A DNA stretch of 64,000 nucleotides, from contig NZ_FOVH01000003.1 of assembly GCF_900115095.1 (NCBI RefSeq), forward strand, positions 620,001 through 684,000, written 5' to 3'. Shown one piece after another: positions 42,131-50,603 of the stretch. Each line of letters opens with the position of its first letter. Position 1 is the stretch's first letter. Origin of the DNA: Actinomadura madurae. GTDB lineage: Bacteria > Actinomycetota > Actinomycetes > Streptosporangiales > Streptosporangiaceae. The notes under the pieces are model-generated. The model was given only the letters and a program-made list of their open reading frames with translations. It had not been told where the DNA came from and made no database searches. The translations under genes and the position numbers were made by a program.

Positions 42131-42690
42131 CGCTCGACCGGGACGTCGCGGAACGTGGGCCACGAGCCGATCTGCACGTCGATGGTCTTCACGTTCTCCG
42201 GCGGCGCGGCGAAGGTGAAGTAGAAGGGGGTGACCTGGTCGTTCGTCATGTGGGTGAAGATGTCGTCGGTCTCCAACTCCTTGCCGGAGGAGTCCTTCAC
42301 CACGACGTAGCGCTTGAGGTTCACCGGGTCGATCAGCGAGGTGCCGAGGCCGTGGTCGCCGTTGAGCCCGTAGGCGTTGATGCGGCCCGGCGCGGCGCCC
42401 GGCACGTGCGGGGTGAACTGGACGTTGAGCGTGGCCAGCTTCCCCTTGACCTGGAGGCCCATGATGGCGATGTCGACCTTGGCCCCCTGTGCCGCGGGGC
42501 TGTCGAAGGTGCCCTTCACCACCGGCTCGCCGGCGTTGTCGAAGGCGGCCTTCCCGACCGCGCCCTCGGCGCCCGCGCGGGAGGACGAGCCGGATCCGGA
42601 GGCCTCGCCGGACTCGGAGCAGCCGGTCAGCCCGGCTGCCGCCAGCACCCCCGCGGCGGTGAGGGCGGCCAGGCGATGGGAGAGGGGCAT
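42127..42690 (-). CDS. Lipoprotein homologous to the flanking domains of the 14161 protein
   Basis: 187 residues from ATG 42690, with AAGGA 8 nt upstream; the frame is open further but crosses the operator region. Lipobox LTGC (C24). The single mature domain (DIAIMGLQVKGKLATLNVQF...TSLIDPVNLKRYVVV...APPENVKTIDVQIGSWPTFRDVPV) aligns with the domains on both sides of OmpA in the 14161 protein (FQDVPI; PPANLQKATLVV). It is first in the operon lipoprotein-OmpA-OmpA and divergent from an HTH regulator. Confidence 0.85.
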   Translation of the reverse strand: MPLSHRLAALTAAGVLAAAGLTGCSESGEASGSGSSSRAGAEGAVGKAAFDNAGEPVVKGTFDSPAAQGAKVDIAIMGLQVKGKLATLNVQFTPHVPGAAPGRINAYGLNGDHGLGTSLIDPVNLKRYVVVKDSSGKELETDDIFTHMTNDQVTPFYFTFAAPPENVKTIDVQIGSWPTFRDVPVER

Positions 42691-42712
42691 GGTCGGGTCC
42701 TTTCGGGTCCGT

Positions 42713-42800
42713 CGCATATGCAAATCTTCGTCGTCGTGGCACCATGGCCGGAAAGCGCCAAGTAGCATGTGCGTGTGCGAATGTAGTGTTTGCATGTGCG
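42713..42800. promoter_or_regulatory. TTTGCATRTGCG sites between divergent genes
   Basis: TTTGCATATGCG lies at 42713-42724 on the minus strand and TTTGCATGTGCG at 42789-42800 on the plus strand; a further GCATGTGCG is at 42765. These inverted copies flank the divergent promoters of the lipoprotein operon and the HTH gene and could be the operator of the HTH protein. Confidence 0.5.
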
Positions 42801-42822
42801 AATAGTCAAGGGGGTCGATGAG

Positions 42823-43464
42823 GTGAGCATCACCGAGGACGCCGTCGCCCGGAACCGCGCGCTGCAGACCGAGTGGTACGGCGAGCCGCTCGGCGACCGC
42901 GTCCGGCCGCTTCTCGCGCGTCTCGGCATGTCCCAGTCGGGGCTGGCCGGCGTGCTCGGGCTGTCCGCGCCGATGCTCTCCCAGCTCATGTCCGGGCAGC
43001 GCGCCAAGATCAGCAATCCGGCCGTCCTGCACCGGCTGATGGCGGCCGAGGAGCTCGTCGCCGATCCCGCGTTCGACGCGCTGGCGCCCGCCGAGGTCAA
43101 GGCGCGCCTGGAGGAGATCAAGGCGGAGTCGGCGGCCACCACGTCGGGGATGCGCATGACCACGCCCGAGCGCGTGCCGTCAGGCCGGCCATCCGCGGGC
43201 GCCGCGTCGTCCGACGGGGCCCCGGACGGTCACCGGCCCGGCGGACGCCGCGCGGCCGAATCGGCCCGGCTCGTCCAGGCGCTGCTGCGCGAGGTGGGGT
43301 CCGCCGCCGAGATCGAGGCCGCCGCCGCGCTCATCGCCGACCGCTTTCCCGACCTCGCGGAGGTCCTGCGCGTGTACGGCACCGGACGCACCGGCGAGGC
43401 CGAGGCGCACTTCGCCCGGACCGTCCTCAAGGAGACTTCGCGCGACCACACGGTCATGCCGTAG
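42823..43464 (+). CDS. Helix-turn-helix DNA-binding protein
   Basis: About 213 residues from GTG 42823 (MSITEDAVARN); GTG 42796 or TTG 42790 would lengthen it into the operator-like repeats. An XRE-like HTH lies near residues 25-65 (LARLGMSQSGLAGVLGLSAPMLSQLMSGQR). A disordered basic linker and a ~65-residue helical C-terminal domain (RLVQALLREVGSAAEIEAAAALIADRFPDLAEVL) follow. Similar proteins are annotated only as DNA-binding in actinomycetes. Divergent from the OmpA operon, which it probably controls along with itself. Confidence 0.82.
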   Translation: MSITEDAVARNRALQTEWYGEPLGDRVRPLLARLGMSQSGLAGVLGLSAPMLSQLMSGQRAKISNPAVLHRLMAAEELVADPAFDALAPAEVKARLEEIKAESAATTSGMRMTTPERVPSGRPSAGAASSDGAPDGHRPGGRRAAESARLVQALLREVGSAAEIEAAAALIADRFPDLAEVLRVYGTGRTGEAEAHFARTVLKETSRDHTVMP

Positions 43465-43793
43465 CGCACTCGTCTCGATTCTTCTGGACCATAACAACTG
43501 GTTATGAATGGCAGGCGGTGCCCGAGGCTCTCGGGAGGGCTAAAGTCTGTGGTCAGGCTCACATGCGGGTCTGCCTGTTATGTATGTCACAGCTCCCGGC
43601 GGGTGGCGTAGGGTCGCTTCGCTGGAAGCGCATACGTGGCGTCACCGCCCGCATGCGGCGCGGCCCGTCGGCCGCCCGCGTGACGAGGCCCCGGCCGGGG
43701 CGCACGACCAACGGCCCGGGGCGCGGACGGCCGCATGGGTGCGCGCAGACCGTGGTACGGGGACACGACGACCTGAGCTCAGGAGAGCGATCG
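43465..43793. other. 329-bp intergenic region before sdhCAB set 1
   Basis: No gene seen. It contains the perfect dyad CATAAC-N5-GTTATG at 43490-43506 and a second GTTATG at 43577, plausible regulator sites for the sdh operon. A ribosome site AGGAGAG lies about 7 nt before the sdhC ATG. Confidence 0.5.
43490..43506. promoter_or_regulatory. Dyad CATAAC-N5-GTTATG
   Basis: Perfect 6-bp arms about 290 bp before sdhC. Could bind a dimeric regulator of the sdh operon or close the upstream transcription unit. Confidence 0.35.
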
Positions 43794-44624
43794 ATGAGCA
43801 CTGTGGAGGCGCCGGCCAAATCGCGCGCCCAGATCAAGGAACGCACGCTCCGCAAGGACAACTGGCGCCTGTATCCGGTCACGACCTTCGTGATCTTCAC
43901 GGCATGGGTGGTGTACGCGACCGTCCGGGCCTTCTGGGGCTCGGCGTTCTACGTGCCGGAGTTCCACTACCTGACGCCGTTCTATTCGCCGTGCCTGAAC
44001 GAGATCTGCAACGACGTGACGGTGAACGGCCATACGGGCGACGCGGCGGAGTTCGGGGCGTTCCTCCCGGCGGGCACCCGCGGCTGGATCCCCTTCGCGG
44101 CCGTCTCGCTCCCGTTCCTGCTGCTGTTCCGCCTGACCTGCTATTACTACCGCAAGGCCTACTACCGGTCGTTCTGGGCGTCGCCGTCCGCGTGCGCCGT
44201 CCGGGAGCCGCACGCCAAGTACACCGGCGAGCGGCGCTTCCCCCTCATCGGCCAGAACCTGCACCGCTACTTCTGGCTGGCCGCCGTCCTCATCTCGCTC
44301 GTCAACACCTATGACGCGATCCTCGCCTTCCACGGCAAGGACGGCGGTTTCGGCATCGGGCTCGGCACGCTCATCCTGGTCGCGAACGTGGTCCTGCTCT
44401 GGCTGTACACCCTGTCGTGCCACTCGTGCAGGCACATCGTCGGCGGGCGCCTGAAGAACTTCTCCAAGCACCCGTTCCGGTACCGGATGTGGGGCTGGGT
44501 CTCGAAGATCAACGAGCGCCACGGGATGTACGCCCTGATCACCCTGGGCTCGCTGGTGGTGGCCGACCTGTACGTCGCGCTGGTCGCCAGCGAGACCATC
44601 TCCGACCTGCGCATCTTCAACTGA
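43794..44624 (+). CDS. sdhC: Succinate dehydrogenase membrane subunit, set 1
   Basis: 276 residues. Five or so helices with histidines suited to haem ligation (IGQNLHRYFWLAAVLIS; LYTLSCHSCRHIVGG; KINERHGMYALITLGSLVV). The extracytoplasmic loop with SPCLNEICNDV and the overall length resemble the Mycobacterium Sdh1 membrane subunit (Rv0249c type). It anchors the enzyme and passes electrons to menaquinone. First gene of sdhCAB, 12 nt before sdhA. Confidence 0.88.
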   Translation: MSTVEAPAKSRAQIKERTLRKDNWRLYPVTTFVIFTAWVVYATVRAFWGSAFYVPEFHYLTPFYSPCLNEICNDVTVNGHTGDAAEFGAFLPAGTRGWIPFAAVSLPFLLLFRLTCYYYRKAYYRSFWASPSACAVREPHAKYTGERRFPLIGQNLHRYFWLAAVLISLVNTYDAILAFHGKDGGFGIGLGTLILVANVVLLWLYTLSCHSCRHIVGGRLKNFSKHPFRYRMWGWVSKINERHGMYALITLGSLVVADLYVALVASETISDLRIFN

Positions 44625-44636
44625 GGCCAAGGAATC

Positions 44637-46631
44637 ATGACTGAGATCGAGAGGCACTCGTACGACGTCGTGGTGATCGGCGCCGGCGGCGCCGGGCTGC
44701 GCGCGGCCATCGAGGCGCGCCTCCAGGGTAAGAAGACCGCGATCATCTCCAAGTCGCTGTTCGGCAAGGCCCACACGGTGATGGCCGAGGGCGGCGCCGC
44801 CGCCGCGATGGGCAACGTCAACGCCAACGACAACTGGATGGTCCACTTCCGCGACACCATGCGCGGCGGCAAGTTCATGAACAGCTGGCGGATGGCGGAG
44901 CTGCACGCCAAGGAGGCCCCGGAGCGCATCTGGGAGCTGGAGCTGTGGGGCGCGCTGTTCGACCGCACCAAGGACGGCAAGATCAGCCAGCGCAACTTCG
45001 GCGGGCACGAGTACCCGCGGCTGGCGCACGTCGGCGACCGGACGGGCCTGGAGCTGATCCGCACCGCCCAGCAGAAGATCGTCGCCCTCCAGCAGGAGGA
45101 CCACGCCGAGCACGGCGACTACGAGGCCAACCTCAAGGTGTGGGCCGAGACGACGGTCACCCGGCTGCTCAAGGGCGCAGACGGCAAGATCTGCGGCGCG
45201 TTCGGCTACGTCCGCGAGACCGGGAAGTTCGTCGTGTTCGAGGCGCCCGCGGTGGTGCTGGCGACCGGCGGCATCGGCAAGGCGTTCAAGGTCACGTCCA
45301 ACTCCTGGGAGTACACCGGGGACGGTCACGCGCTGGCGCTGCTCGCCGGCGGGACGCTGCTGAACATGGAGTTCGTCCAGTTCCACCCGACGGGCATGGT
45401 CTGGCCGCCGTCCGTCAAGGGCATCCTCGTGACCGAGTCGGTGCGCGGCGACCGCGGCGTCCTGCGGAACTCCGAGGGCAAGCGGTTCATGTTCGACTAC
45501 ATCCCCGAGGTCTTCAAGGAGCAGTACGCGACCTCGGAGGAGGAGGGCGACCGCTGGTACGACGACCCGGAGAACAACAAGCGCCCGCCCGAGCTGCTGC
45601 CGCGTGACGAGGTGGCGCGGGCCATCAACTCCGAGGTCAAGGCGGGACGGGGATCGCCGCACGGCGGGGTGTTCCTCACCGTCGTCGACCGGATGCCCGG
45701 CGGCGCCGCCGAGATCGTCAAGCGGCTGCCGTCGATGTACCACCAGTTCAAGGAGCTGGCGGACGTCGACATCACCAAGGAGGCGATGGAGGTCGGCCCG
45801 ACCTGCCACTACGTGATGGGCGGCGTGGAGGTCGACCCCGACACCGGCGCCGCGCTGGTCCCCGGCCTGTTCGCGGCGGGCGAGGTCTCCGGCGGCATGC
45901 ACGGCTCGAACCGGCTCGGCGGCAACTCGCTGTCGGACCTGCTGGTGTTCGGCCGGCGGGCCGGGCTCGGCGCGTCCGAGTACGTGGACGGGCTGGCCGC
46001 GCGCCCCGCCGTCCCCGACGCCGAGATCGAGGCGGCGACGGGCGAGGCGCTCGCGCCGTTCGAGCGGGAGGGCGGCGAGAACCCGTACGCCGTGCACGCC
46101 GAGCTGCAGCAGACGATGAACGAGCTGGTCGGCATCATCCGCAAGGAAGAGGAGCTGAAGCAGGCGCTGGAGGCGCTCGGCAAGCTCCGCGAGCGGGTCG
46201 CGAACGTGAGCGTCTCCCCGGTCGCCGTCAACGACGGGCGCGGCTACCACCCGGGCTGGCACCTCGCCCTGGACCTGCGCAACATGCTGCTGGTGTCGGA
46301 GGCGGTCGCGAAGGCGGCGCTGGAGCGGCAGGAGAGCCGCGGCGGCCACACCCGCGACGACTACCCGCAGATGTCGGCGGAGTGGCGGAAGATCAACCTG
46401 GTCTGCTCGCTGGCCGGCGACCCGTCGTCCCCGCACATCGAGCTGAAGCGCCAGCCGCTCACGCCGATGCGGGAGGACCTGCTCGAACTGTTCGACAACG
46501 ACGAGCTGAAGAAGTACCTGACCGCCGAGGAGCTGCCGGCCGGACTGGCCGACGAGGTCAAGACGGAGGAGGCGGAGGACGCGGCCGGTTCGGGCGCGAC
46601 CGCCGCGGACGGCGAGGAGGACGACCGATGA
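44637..46631 (+). CDS. sdhA: Succinate dehydrogenase flavoprotein, set 1
   Basis: 664 residues. FAD-binding GAGGAGLRAAIEA near the N-terminus, the AHTVMAEGGAAAAMG region with the His that usually carries FAD, substrate-site FHPTGM and HGSNRLGGNSLSDLLVFG. It oxidises succinate to fumarate on the cytoplasmic face. Closest in organisation to Sdh1 of mycobacteria. An acidic Ala/Glu tail (EAEDAAGSGATAADGEEDD) extends past the usual end. The last codon overlaps the sdhB ATG. Confidence 0.96.
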   Translation: MTEIERHSYDVVVIGAGGAGLRAAIEARLQGKKTAIISKSLFGKAHTVMAEGGAAAAMGNVNANDNWMVHFRDTMRGGKFMNSWRMAELHAKEAPERIWELELWGALFDRTKDGKISQRNFGGHEYPRLAHVGDRTGLELIRTAQQKIVALQQEDHAEHGDYEANLKVWAETTVTRLLKGADGKICGAFGYVRETGKFVVFEAPAVVLATGGIGKAFKVTSNSWEYTGDGHALALLAGGTLLNMEFVQFHPTGMVWPPSVKGILVTESVRGDRGVLRNSEGKRFMFDYIPEVFKEQYATSEEEGDRWYDDPENNKRPPELLPRDEVARAINSEVKAGRGSPHGGVFLTVVDRMPGGAAEIVKRLPSMYHQFKELADVDITKEAMEVGPTCHYVMGGVEVDPDTGAALVPGLFAAGEVSGGMHGSNRLGGNSLSDLLVFGRRAGLGASEYVDGLAARPAVPDAEIEAATGEALAPFEREGGENPYAVHAELQQTMNELVGIIRKEEELKQALEALGKLRERVANVSVSPVAVNDGRGYHPGWHLALDLRNMLLVSEAVAKAALERQESRGGHTRDDYPQMSAEWRKINLVCSLAGDPSSPHIELKRQPLTPMREDLLELFDNDELKKYLTAEELPAGLADEVKTEEAEDAAGSGATAADGEEDDR

Positions 46632-47398
46632 GCTACGAGGCCAAGTTCAAGGTCTGGCGCGGCGACGACGGCGACGGCGAGCTCACCGACTACACGGTGG
46701 AGGTGAACGAGGGCGAGGTCGTCCTCGACATCATCCACCGGCTGCAGGCCACGCAGGCGCCCGACCTCGCCGTCCGGTGGAACTGCAAGGCGGGCAAGTG
46801 CGGCTCGTGCTCCGCGGAGATCAACGGCATGCCGAGGCTGCTGTGCATGACCCGGATGTCGACCTTCGACCCGGACGAGACGGTCACCGTCACGCCGATC
46901 CGCACCTTCCCGGTCATCCGCGACCTGGTCACGGACGTGTCGTTCAACTACCAGAAGGCGCGGGAGATCCCCTCGTTCGACCCGGGCGACGCCAAGCCCG
47001 GCGAGCTGCGCATGCAGCAGGTGGACGTGGAGCGGTCGCAGGAGTTCCGCAAGTGCATCGAGTGCTTCCTGTGCCAGAACGTCTGCCACGTCATCCGCGA
47101 CCATGAGGAGAACAAGGAGAACTTCGCGGGCCCGCGCTTCCTGATGCGGATCGGCGAGCTGGAGATGCACCCGGCCGACGAGGCCGACCGGCGCAACATC
47201 GCGCAGGACGACCACGGGCTCGGGTTCTGCAACATCACCAAGTGCTGCACCGAGGTGTGCCCCGAGCACATCAAGATCACCGACAACGCCCTGATCCCGA
47301 TGAAGGAACGGGTCGTGGGCCGCAAGTACGACCCGGTGGTGTGGCTGGGCAGCAAGCTCGGCATCGTCAGGAAGGGGCAGGACACCCCGTCCGCCTGA
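46628..47398 (+). CDS. sdhB: Succinate dehydrogenase iron-sulfur subunit, set 1
   Basis: 256 residues; ATG overlaps the sdhA stop (ATGA). The [2Fe-2S] motif CKAGKCGSCSAEING with LLC, and two C-terminal cluster motifs, CIECFLCQNVC and CNITKCCTEVCPEH. It carries electrons from the flavoprotein to the membrane subunit. Length is normal. Followed by a strong terminator. Confidence 0.96.
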   Translation: MSYEAKFKVWRGDDGDGELTDYTVEVNEGEVVLDIIHRLQATQAPDLAVRWNCKAGKCGSCSAEINGMPRLLCMTRMSTFDPDETVTVTPIRTFPVIRDLVTDVSFNYQKAREIPSFDPGDAKPGELRMQQVDVERSQEFRKCIECFLCQNVCHVIRDHEENKENFAGPRFLMRIGELEMHPADEADRRNIAQDDHGLGFCNITKCCTEVCPEHIKITDNALIPMKERVVGRKYDPVVWLGSKLGIVRKGQDTPSA

Positions 47399-47404
47399 GT
47401 TCCT

Positions 47405-47447
47405 CGCGAACGTCCCCCGCCGCCCCGCGCGACGGGGGACGTTCGCG
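47405..47447 (+). terminator. Terminator of sdhCAB set 1
   Basis: Perfect 15-bp arms CGCGAACGTCCCCCG / CGGGGGACGTTCGCG with a 13-nt loop, 7 nt after the sdhB stop and followed by TTT. Confidence 0.88.
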
Positions 47448-47671
47448 TTTCTCCGCCGCTGGCCGCCGCGGGGCGGCGCGCTGGCATGCGACGCACCCGA
47501 GGCACGGCGGGCGGCGTGCCCCCGGACCGCCGCCCGCCGCTCCGCCGTTCCCCGTGAACGCCGAGGGCGCCTGGACGACCCCCGGTCGCACACGCCGCGT
47601 CCCACACTCGCGCACGTCCGCCCGATCGAGTAGGGATTAGTACACACAACCGTGATTGTTTCCCGGGGAGC

Positions 47672-47688
47672 GGGAACGGACGGTTCCC
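47672..47688. promoter_or_regulatory. Dyad GGGAAC-N5-GTTCCC before the Crp-type gene
   Basis: Perfect inverted repeat 14 nt before the regulator ATG; an overlapping TTCCC-N7-GGGAA dyad lies just upstream at 47660-47676. Position suggests autoregulation or control by another dimeric factor. Confidence 0.4.
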
Positions 47689-47702
47689 TTTAACGTGGGG
47701 GC

Positions 47703-48401
47703 ATGAGCCCCCTCGAACCGGGTTCGTTCCTTGCCGATCTCACCCCGGCGGAACGGGCGGATCTGGAGTCACGTGGCCGCGTCCGCGACTTCGACCGAGG
47801 GGACGTGCTCTTCGCCGAGGGGGAGGAGCCCGGCTGGGTGGCCGTCCTGCTGAGGGGGCGGGTCAAGGCGTTCTCCTACCGCGAGCAGGGCGGCGAGGCG
47901 CTGCTGGCCGTGCGCGGAGCGGGAGCGCTGCTGGGCGAGGTCGCCGCGATCGACGGGATGCCCCGGTCGGCGACGGTCACCGCGCTCGAACCGGTGCGGG
48001 CGATCGCCGTCACGGCGGACGAGTTCATGGCGTTCTTGCAGGCCCACGGCCGCGTCTCCATCATCATCATGCGCATGCTCTGCCAGCGCTGGCGCGACGC
48101 TGACCGCAAGCGCGTCGAGTTCGGCATGTTCGACGCGACCGGGCGCGTGGCGCAGCGCCTCGTCGAGCTGGCCGAGCGGTTCGGCGTGCCCTACGAGCGC
48201 CGGACGGGGGCGAACGCCGGGGGAGAGAGCGTCCGGATCACGCTCAACCTGTCGCAGGAGGAGCTGGCGGGCTGGGTGGGCGCGTCCCGCGAGGCGGTCA
48301 GCAAGGCGCTGCGCACGCTGCGCCGGCACGGCTGGATCGAGACGGGGCGGCGGCGTCTCATCGTCCACGACCTCCAGGCGCTCCGCCGGCACGCGCGCTG
48401 A
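47703..48401 (+). CDS. Crp/Fnr-family transcriptional regulator
   Basis: 232 residues. A cyclic-nucleotide-type beta-roll (~15-125; GDVLFAEGEEPGWVAVLLRGRVKAFSY, GALLGEVAAIDGMPRSATVTAL) followed by the long dimer helix and a Crp-type winged HTH (LSQEELAGWVGASREAVSKALRTLRRHGWIE). There are no N-terminal cysteines for an Fnr cluster. The effector is unknown. Lies between sdh set 1 and a LysR gene, so respiratory control is plausible but unproven. Confidence 0.93.
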   Translation: MSPLEPGSFLADLTPAERADLESRGRVRDFDRGDVLFAEGEEPGWVAVLLRGRVKAFSYREQGGEALLAVRGAGALLGEVAAIDGMPRSATVTALEPVRAIAVTADEFMAFLQAHGRVSIIIMRMLCQRWRDADRKRVEFGMFDATGRVAQRLVELAERFGVPYERRTGANAGGESVRITLNLSQEELAGWVGASREAVSKALRTLRRHGWIETGRRRLIVHDLQALRRHAR

Positions 48402-48445
48402 CCCGGTGCGCGGCGCGCGCGGCGGTGACCCGTACTCTGTGCAGG

Positions 48446-49447
48446 ATGCAGTTGCAGCAGCTCGCCTACTTCGTCGCGGTCGCGGAGGTACGCCACTTCA
48501 CGCAGGCCGCCGAGCTTCTGCGGGTGGCGCAACCATCGCTCTCCAAGCAGATCCGCGCCCTGGAGAACGAGCTGAACGTGTCGCTGTTCAGCCGCGCGCG
48601 GGGGAACATCACGCTGACACCCGCCGGAGAGGCACTACTGCCACTGGCGAAGCGCATCCTGGCCGATGTCGACACCGCGCGCTTGGAAGTGCAGGAGCTG
48701 GCCGGTCTCAAGCGCGGCCGTGTACGGCTCGGCGCTACACCGTCCCTCTGCGCGGGCCTGCTGGCGGACGTCCTGCGCCGCTTCCACGACGCGTACCCGG
48801 GGATCCAGCTCATCGTCGAGGAAGGAGGATCCCGCGACCTGGTCCGGGAGCTGACGCGAGGCTCCCTCGACATGGCGCTGGTCATCCTCCCTCTGCACGG
48901 TGACCCGCCCCTGGACACCACCCCGATACTGCGCGAGAACCTGGTGGTGGCCTCCCCGGCGGGGCCCGACCAGAGGGCGCCGGAGCGCTCCCTCAAGGCC
49001 GCGCAGCTCCCGCGTCGTTCCTACCTGCGCATCGAGGATCTGCAGAACCGCCCCCTGGTGATGTTCCGTCCGGGCTACGACCTGCGCGAGGCGACCATCA
49101 GCGCGTGCAGGGAGGCCGGATTCGAGCCCAGGTTCGCCGTGGAGGGCGGCGAGATGGACGCCGTCCTGCGCTTCGTCGAGGTCGGCCTCGGTATCGCGGT
49201 CGTGCCGAGCATGGTCCTCGCCGGACGTCCCGGCCTGCGCGGCACCCCGCTCGTCCTGGCCGACGAGCAGGCCCGCCGCGGCCGCCACGCCCCCGGCCTG
49301 ATCCGTACCATCGCCCTCGCCCACCGCAAGGACGTGGAGCTCACCCACGCCGCCCGCGCGTTCCAAGACACCCTCCAGACCTTCCTGGTAGAGGCCGGCC
49401 TGGCCGGCAGCCTCCCCGCAGGCGTCGAGACCCTGGTGACGTCCTAG
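48446..49447 (+). CDS. LysR-family transcriptional regulator
   Basis: 333 residues from ATG 48446. N-terminal HTH (LQQLAYFVAVAEVRHFTQAAELLRVAQPSLSKQIRALE) and a LysR substrate-binding domain with GLGIAVVPSMVL near the end. Length slightly above the usual 300. No divergent target gene, so the regulated pathway is not evident; the nearest metabolic genes are sdh set 1. Convergent and 3'-overlapping by 4 nt with the MarR gene. Confidence 0.93.
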   Translation: MQLQQLAYFVAVAEVRHFTQAAELLRVAQPSLSKQIRALENELNVSLFSRARGNITLTPAGEALLPLAKRILADVDTARLEVQELAGLKRGRVRLGATPSLCAGLLADVLRRFHDAYPGIQLIVEEGGSRDLVRELTRGSLDMALVILPLHGDPPLDTTPILRENLVVASPAGPDQRAPERSLKAAQLPRRSYLRIEDLQNRPLVMFRPGYDLREATISACREAGFEPRFAVEGGEMDAVLRFVEVGLGIAVVPSMVLAGRPGLRGTPLVLADEQARRGRHAPGLIRTIALAHRKDVELTHAARAFQDTLQTFLVEAGLAGSLPAGVETLVTS

Positions 49448-49884
49448 TTCCGCAGTTCGTCGGCCGCCTCACGGAACGCCGTCTCCGCGCGCGCGAAATA
49501 GTCGAACAGCACCTCGCGCTGCTCGTCGGTGTAACCGCCGATGATCTCGCCGATCCGCTTCCGGGCGGGCGCCATGACGCGGTCGAGGTCGGCGGGCGCC
49601 GCCACCGGCTCGACGATGACCTTGCGGCGATCCTCCGGCGACGGGACGCGCCGCACGTAGCCCCCCTGCTCCAGCCGGTCGATCAGCCGGGTGGTCGGCC
49701 CGGTCGTCAGGCCCGTCCGGGCGGACAGCTCCCCGGGGGTCATCGCGCCCGCCAGATCGAGGATGTTCAGCGCGTACAGGTCCGTCCCGCCCAGGTCGCA
49801 GGCCCGAGCACTGGCGTGGCCGTGCAGCATGACGGCGCTGAGATACCGCCGGTAGGCCACCGAGGCCCCTTCGGCTGTTGACAC
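49444..49884 (-). CDS. MarR-family transcriptional regulator
   Basis: 146 residues from a GTG. Winged-helix core with LSARTGLTTGPTTRLIDRLEQGGYVRRVPSPEDRRKVIVE, the classic MarR recognition helix and wing. Divergent from a SnoaL-like gene, with three CTTC/GAAG dyads between them that are likely its operators. A decayed partial copy of this gene lies at 52507-52689. Confidence 0.93.
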   Translation of the reverse strand: MSTAEGASVAYRRYLSAVMLHGHASARACDLGGTDLYALNILDLAGAMTPGELSARTGLTTGPTTRLIDRLEQGGYVRRVPSPEDRRKVIVEPVAAPADLDRVMAPARKRIGEIIGGYTDEQREVLFDYFARAETAFREAADELRN

Positions 49885-49906
49885 GTCTCCTCCCGATCCC
49901 TAATCT

Positions 49907-49954
49907 CTTCCTCAATGAAGAGAAATCTTCAACGAAGAAACTTCTCCATCGAAG
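49907..49954. promoter_or_regulatory. Three CTTC/GAAG dyads, probable MarR operators
   Basis: CTTC-N6-GAAG at 49907-49920, CTTC-N3-GAAG at 49927-49937 and CTTC-N6-GAAG at 49941-49954, all in the 89 bp between the divergent MarR and SnoaL-like genes. Confidence 0.6.
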
Positions 49955-49973
49955 CTACCAGAAGGAGCCGGTC

Positions 49974-50411
49974 ATGGACGACACCGCCGCGATCAAGACC
50001 CTGTTCGCCCGCCTCACGGCCGCCTGGGACGCCGGCGACGGCGCCGCCTACGGCGCGTGCTTCACTCCGGACGCCAGTTACATCACCTACGTCGGAACCC
50101 TCTACCGCGGCGCCGAGGAGATCGGTGCCGCGCACCAGGCGCTCTTCGACAGCTTCCTCAAGGGCACCCGGCTGGCCTGCGAGATCGTCGACATCCGCCT
50201 TACGACCCCCGACACCGCCGTGGTCATCACCCGGGGGGACACCTACAAGAAGGCCCCGGGCAAGCTCAAGAAGCTCCAGACGAACACGGTCGTCCGGGAC
50301 ACCGGCGGCGAGTGGCGCCTGGCCGCCTTCCAGAACACCCTCCACAAGTCCCTGATGGAGGCCGTCTCGTTCAAGTTCCAGCCCGCCACCAAGCCCACCC
50401 ACGCGAAATGA
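49974..50411 (+). CDS. SnoaL/NTF2-like SgcJ-EcaC family protein
   Basis: 145 residues from ATG 49974, with AGAAGGAG 7-10 nt upstream. A cone-shaped NTF2-like fold: IKTLFARLTAAWDAGDGAAYGACFTPDASYIT, TRLACEIVDIRL, WRLAAFQNTLHK. It matches the SgcJ/EcaC group, annotated as oxidoreductase-like but mostly of unknown reaction. Divergent from MarR, which probably represses it. This gene is absent from the decayed duplicate block at 52507. Confidence 0.88.
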   Translation: MDDTAAIKTLFARLTAAWDAGDGAAYGACFTPDASYITYVGTLYRGAEEIGAAHQALFDSFLKGTRLACEIVDIRLTTPDTAVVITRGDTYKKAPGKLKKLQTNTVVRDTGGEWRLAAFQNTLHKSLMEAVSFKFQPATKPTHAK

Positions 50412-50452
50412 CCGGCAACGTCATCAACAACGGACCCGCCCGATCCCGCACC
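50407..50452. repeat. Copy of the 3' edge of the ATPase gene region
   Basis: About 44 bp (ATGACCGGCAACGTCATCAA... to CGATCCCGCA) match 52727-52770 with a few changes; there the stretch spans the 3' end of the ATP-binding protein gene. Remnant of the duplicated block. Confidence 0.65.
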
Positions 50453-50499
50453 TACGTGCGGTGCACATGGCGGTGGACGCCTTGTCCAGGATGCGGGTG

Positions 50500-50603
50500 A
50501 GATTCCGTCATACCGGATATGGTTTGACCTTCTCGGGGACGTCGCCCTCCCCAAGGATGAGTCGTTGCGTCTACTCAGAAGCATCTTGGAGCGGTTCTCG
50601 TGA
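50500..50603 (+). pseudogene. 3' fragment of a Scr1-type XRE regulator
   Basis: In frame up to the TGA at 50601-50603 this reads SYRIWFDLLGDVALPKDESL then RLLRSILERFS, aligning with the end of the intact XRE protein at 53333 (YGVRFDRIAAEALTPGASRD then LIKRIMEDMA). The rest of the gene is gone. Its stop overlaps the ATG of the DUF397 gene (TGATG), as expected for an XRE-DUF397 pair. Confidence 0.7.

Larger units (their letters stand above)
47399..47702. other. 304-bp intergenic region between sdhB and the Crp-type regulator
   Basis: Holds the sdh terminator (47405-47447), a GC-rich stretch without a gene and the promoter region of the regulator with GGGAAC dyads (47672-47688). Frames here are random. 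Confidence 0.6.

Noticed and set aside
43779..46436. 885-codon minus-strand frame opposite sdhCA
   Set aside because: sdhC and sdhA have firm motifs on the other strand; this frame has none.
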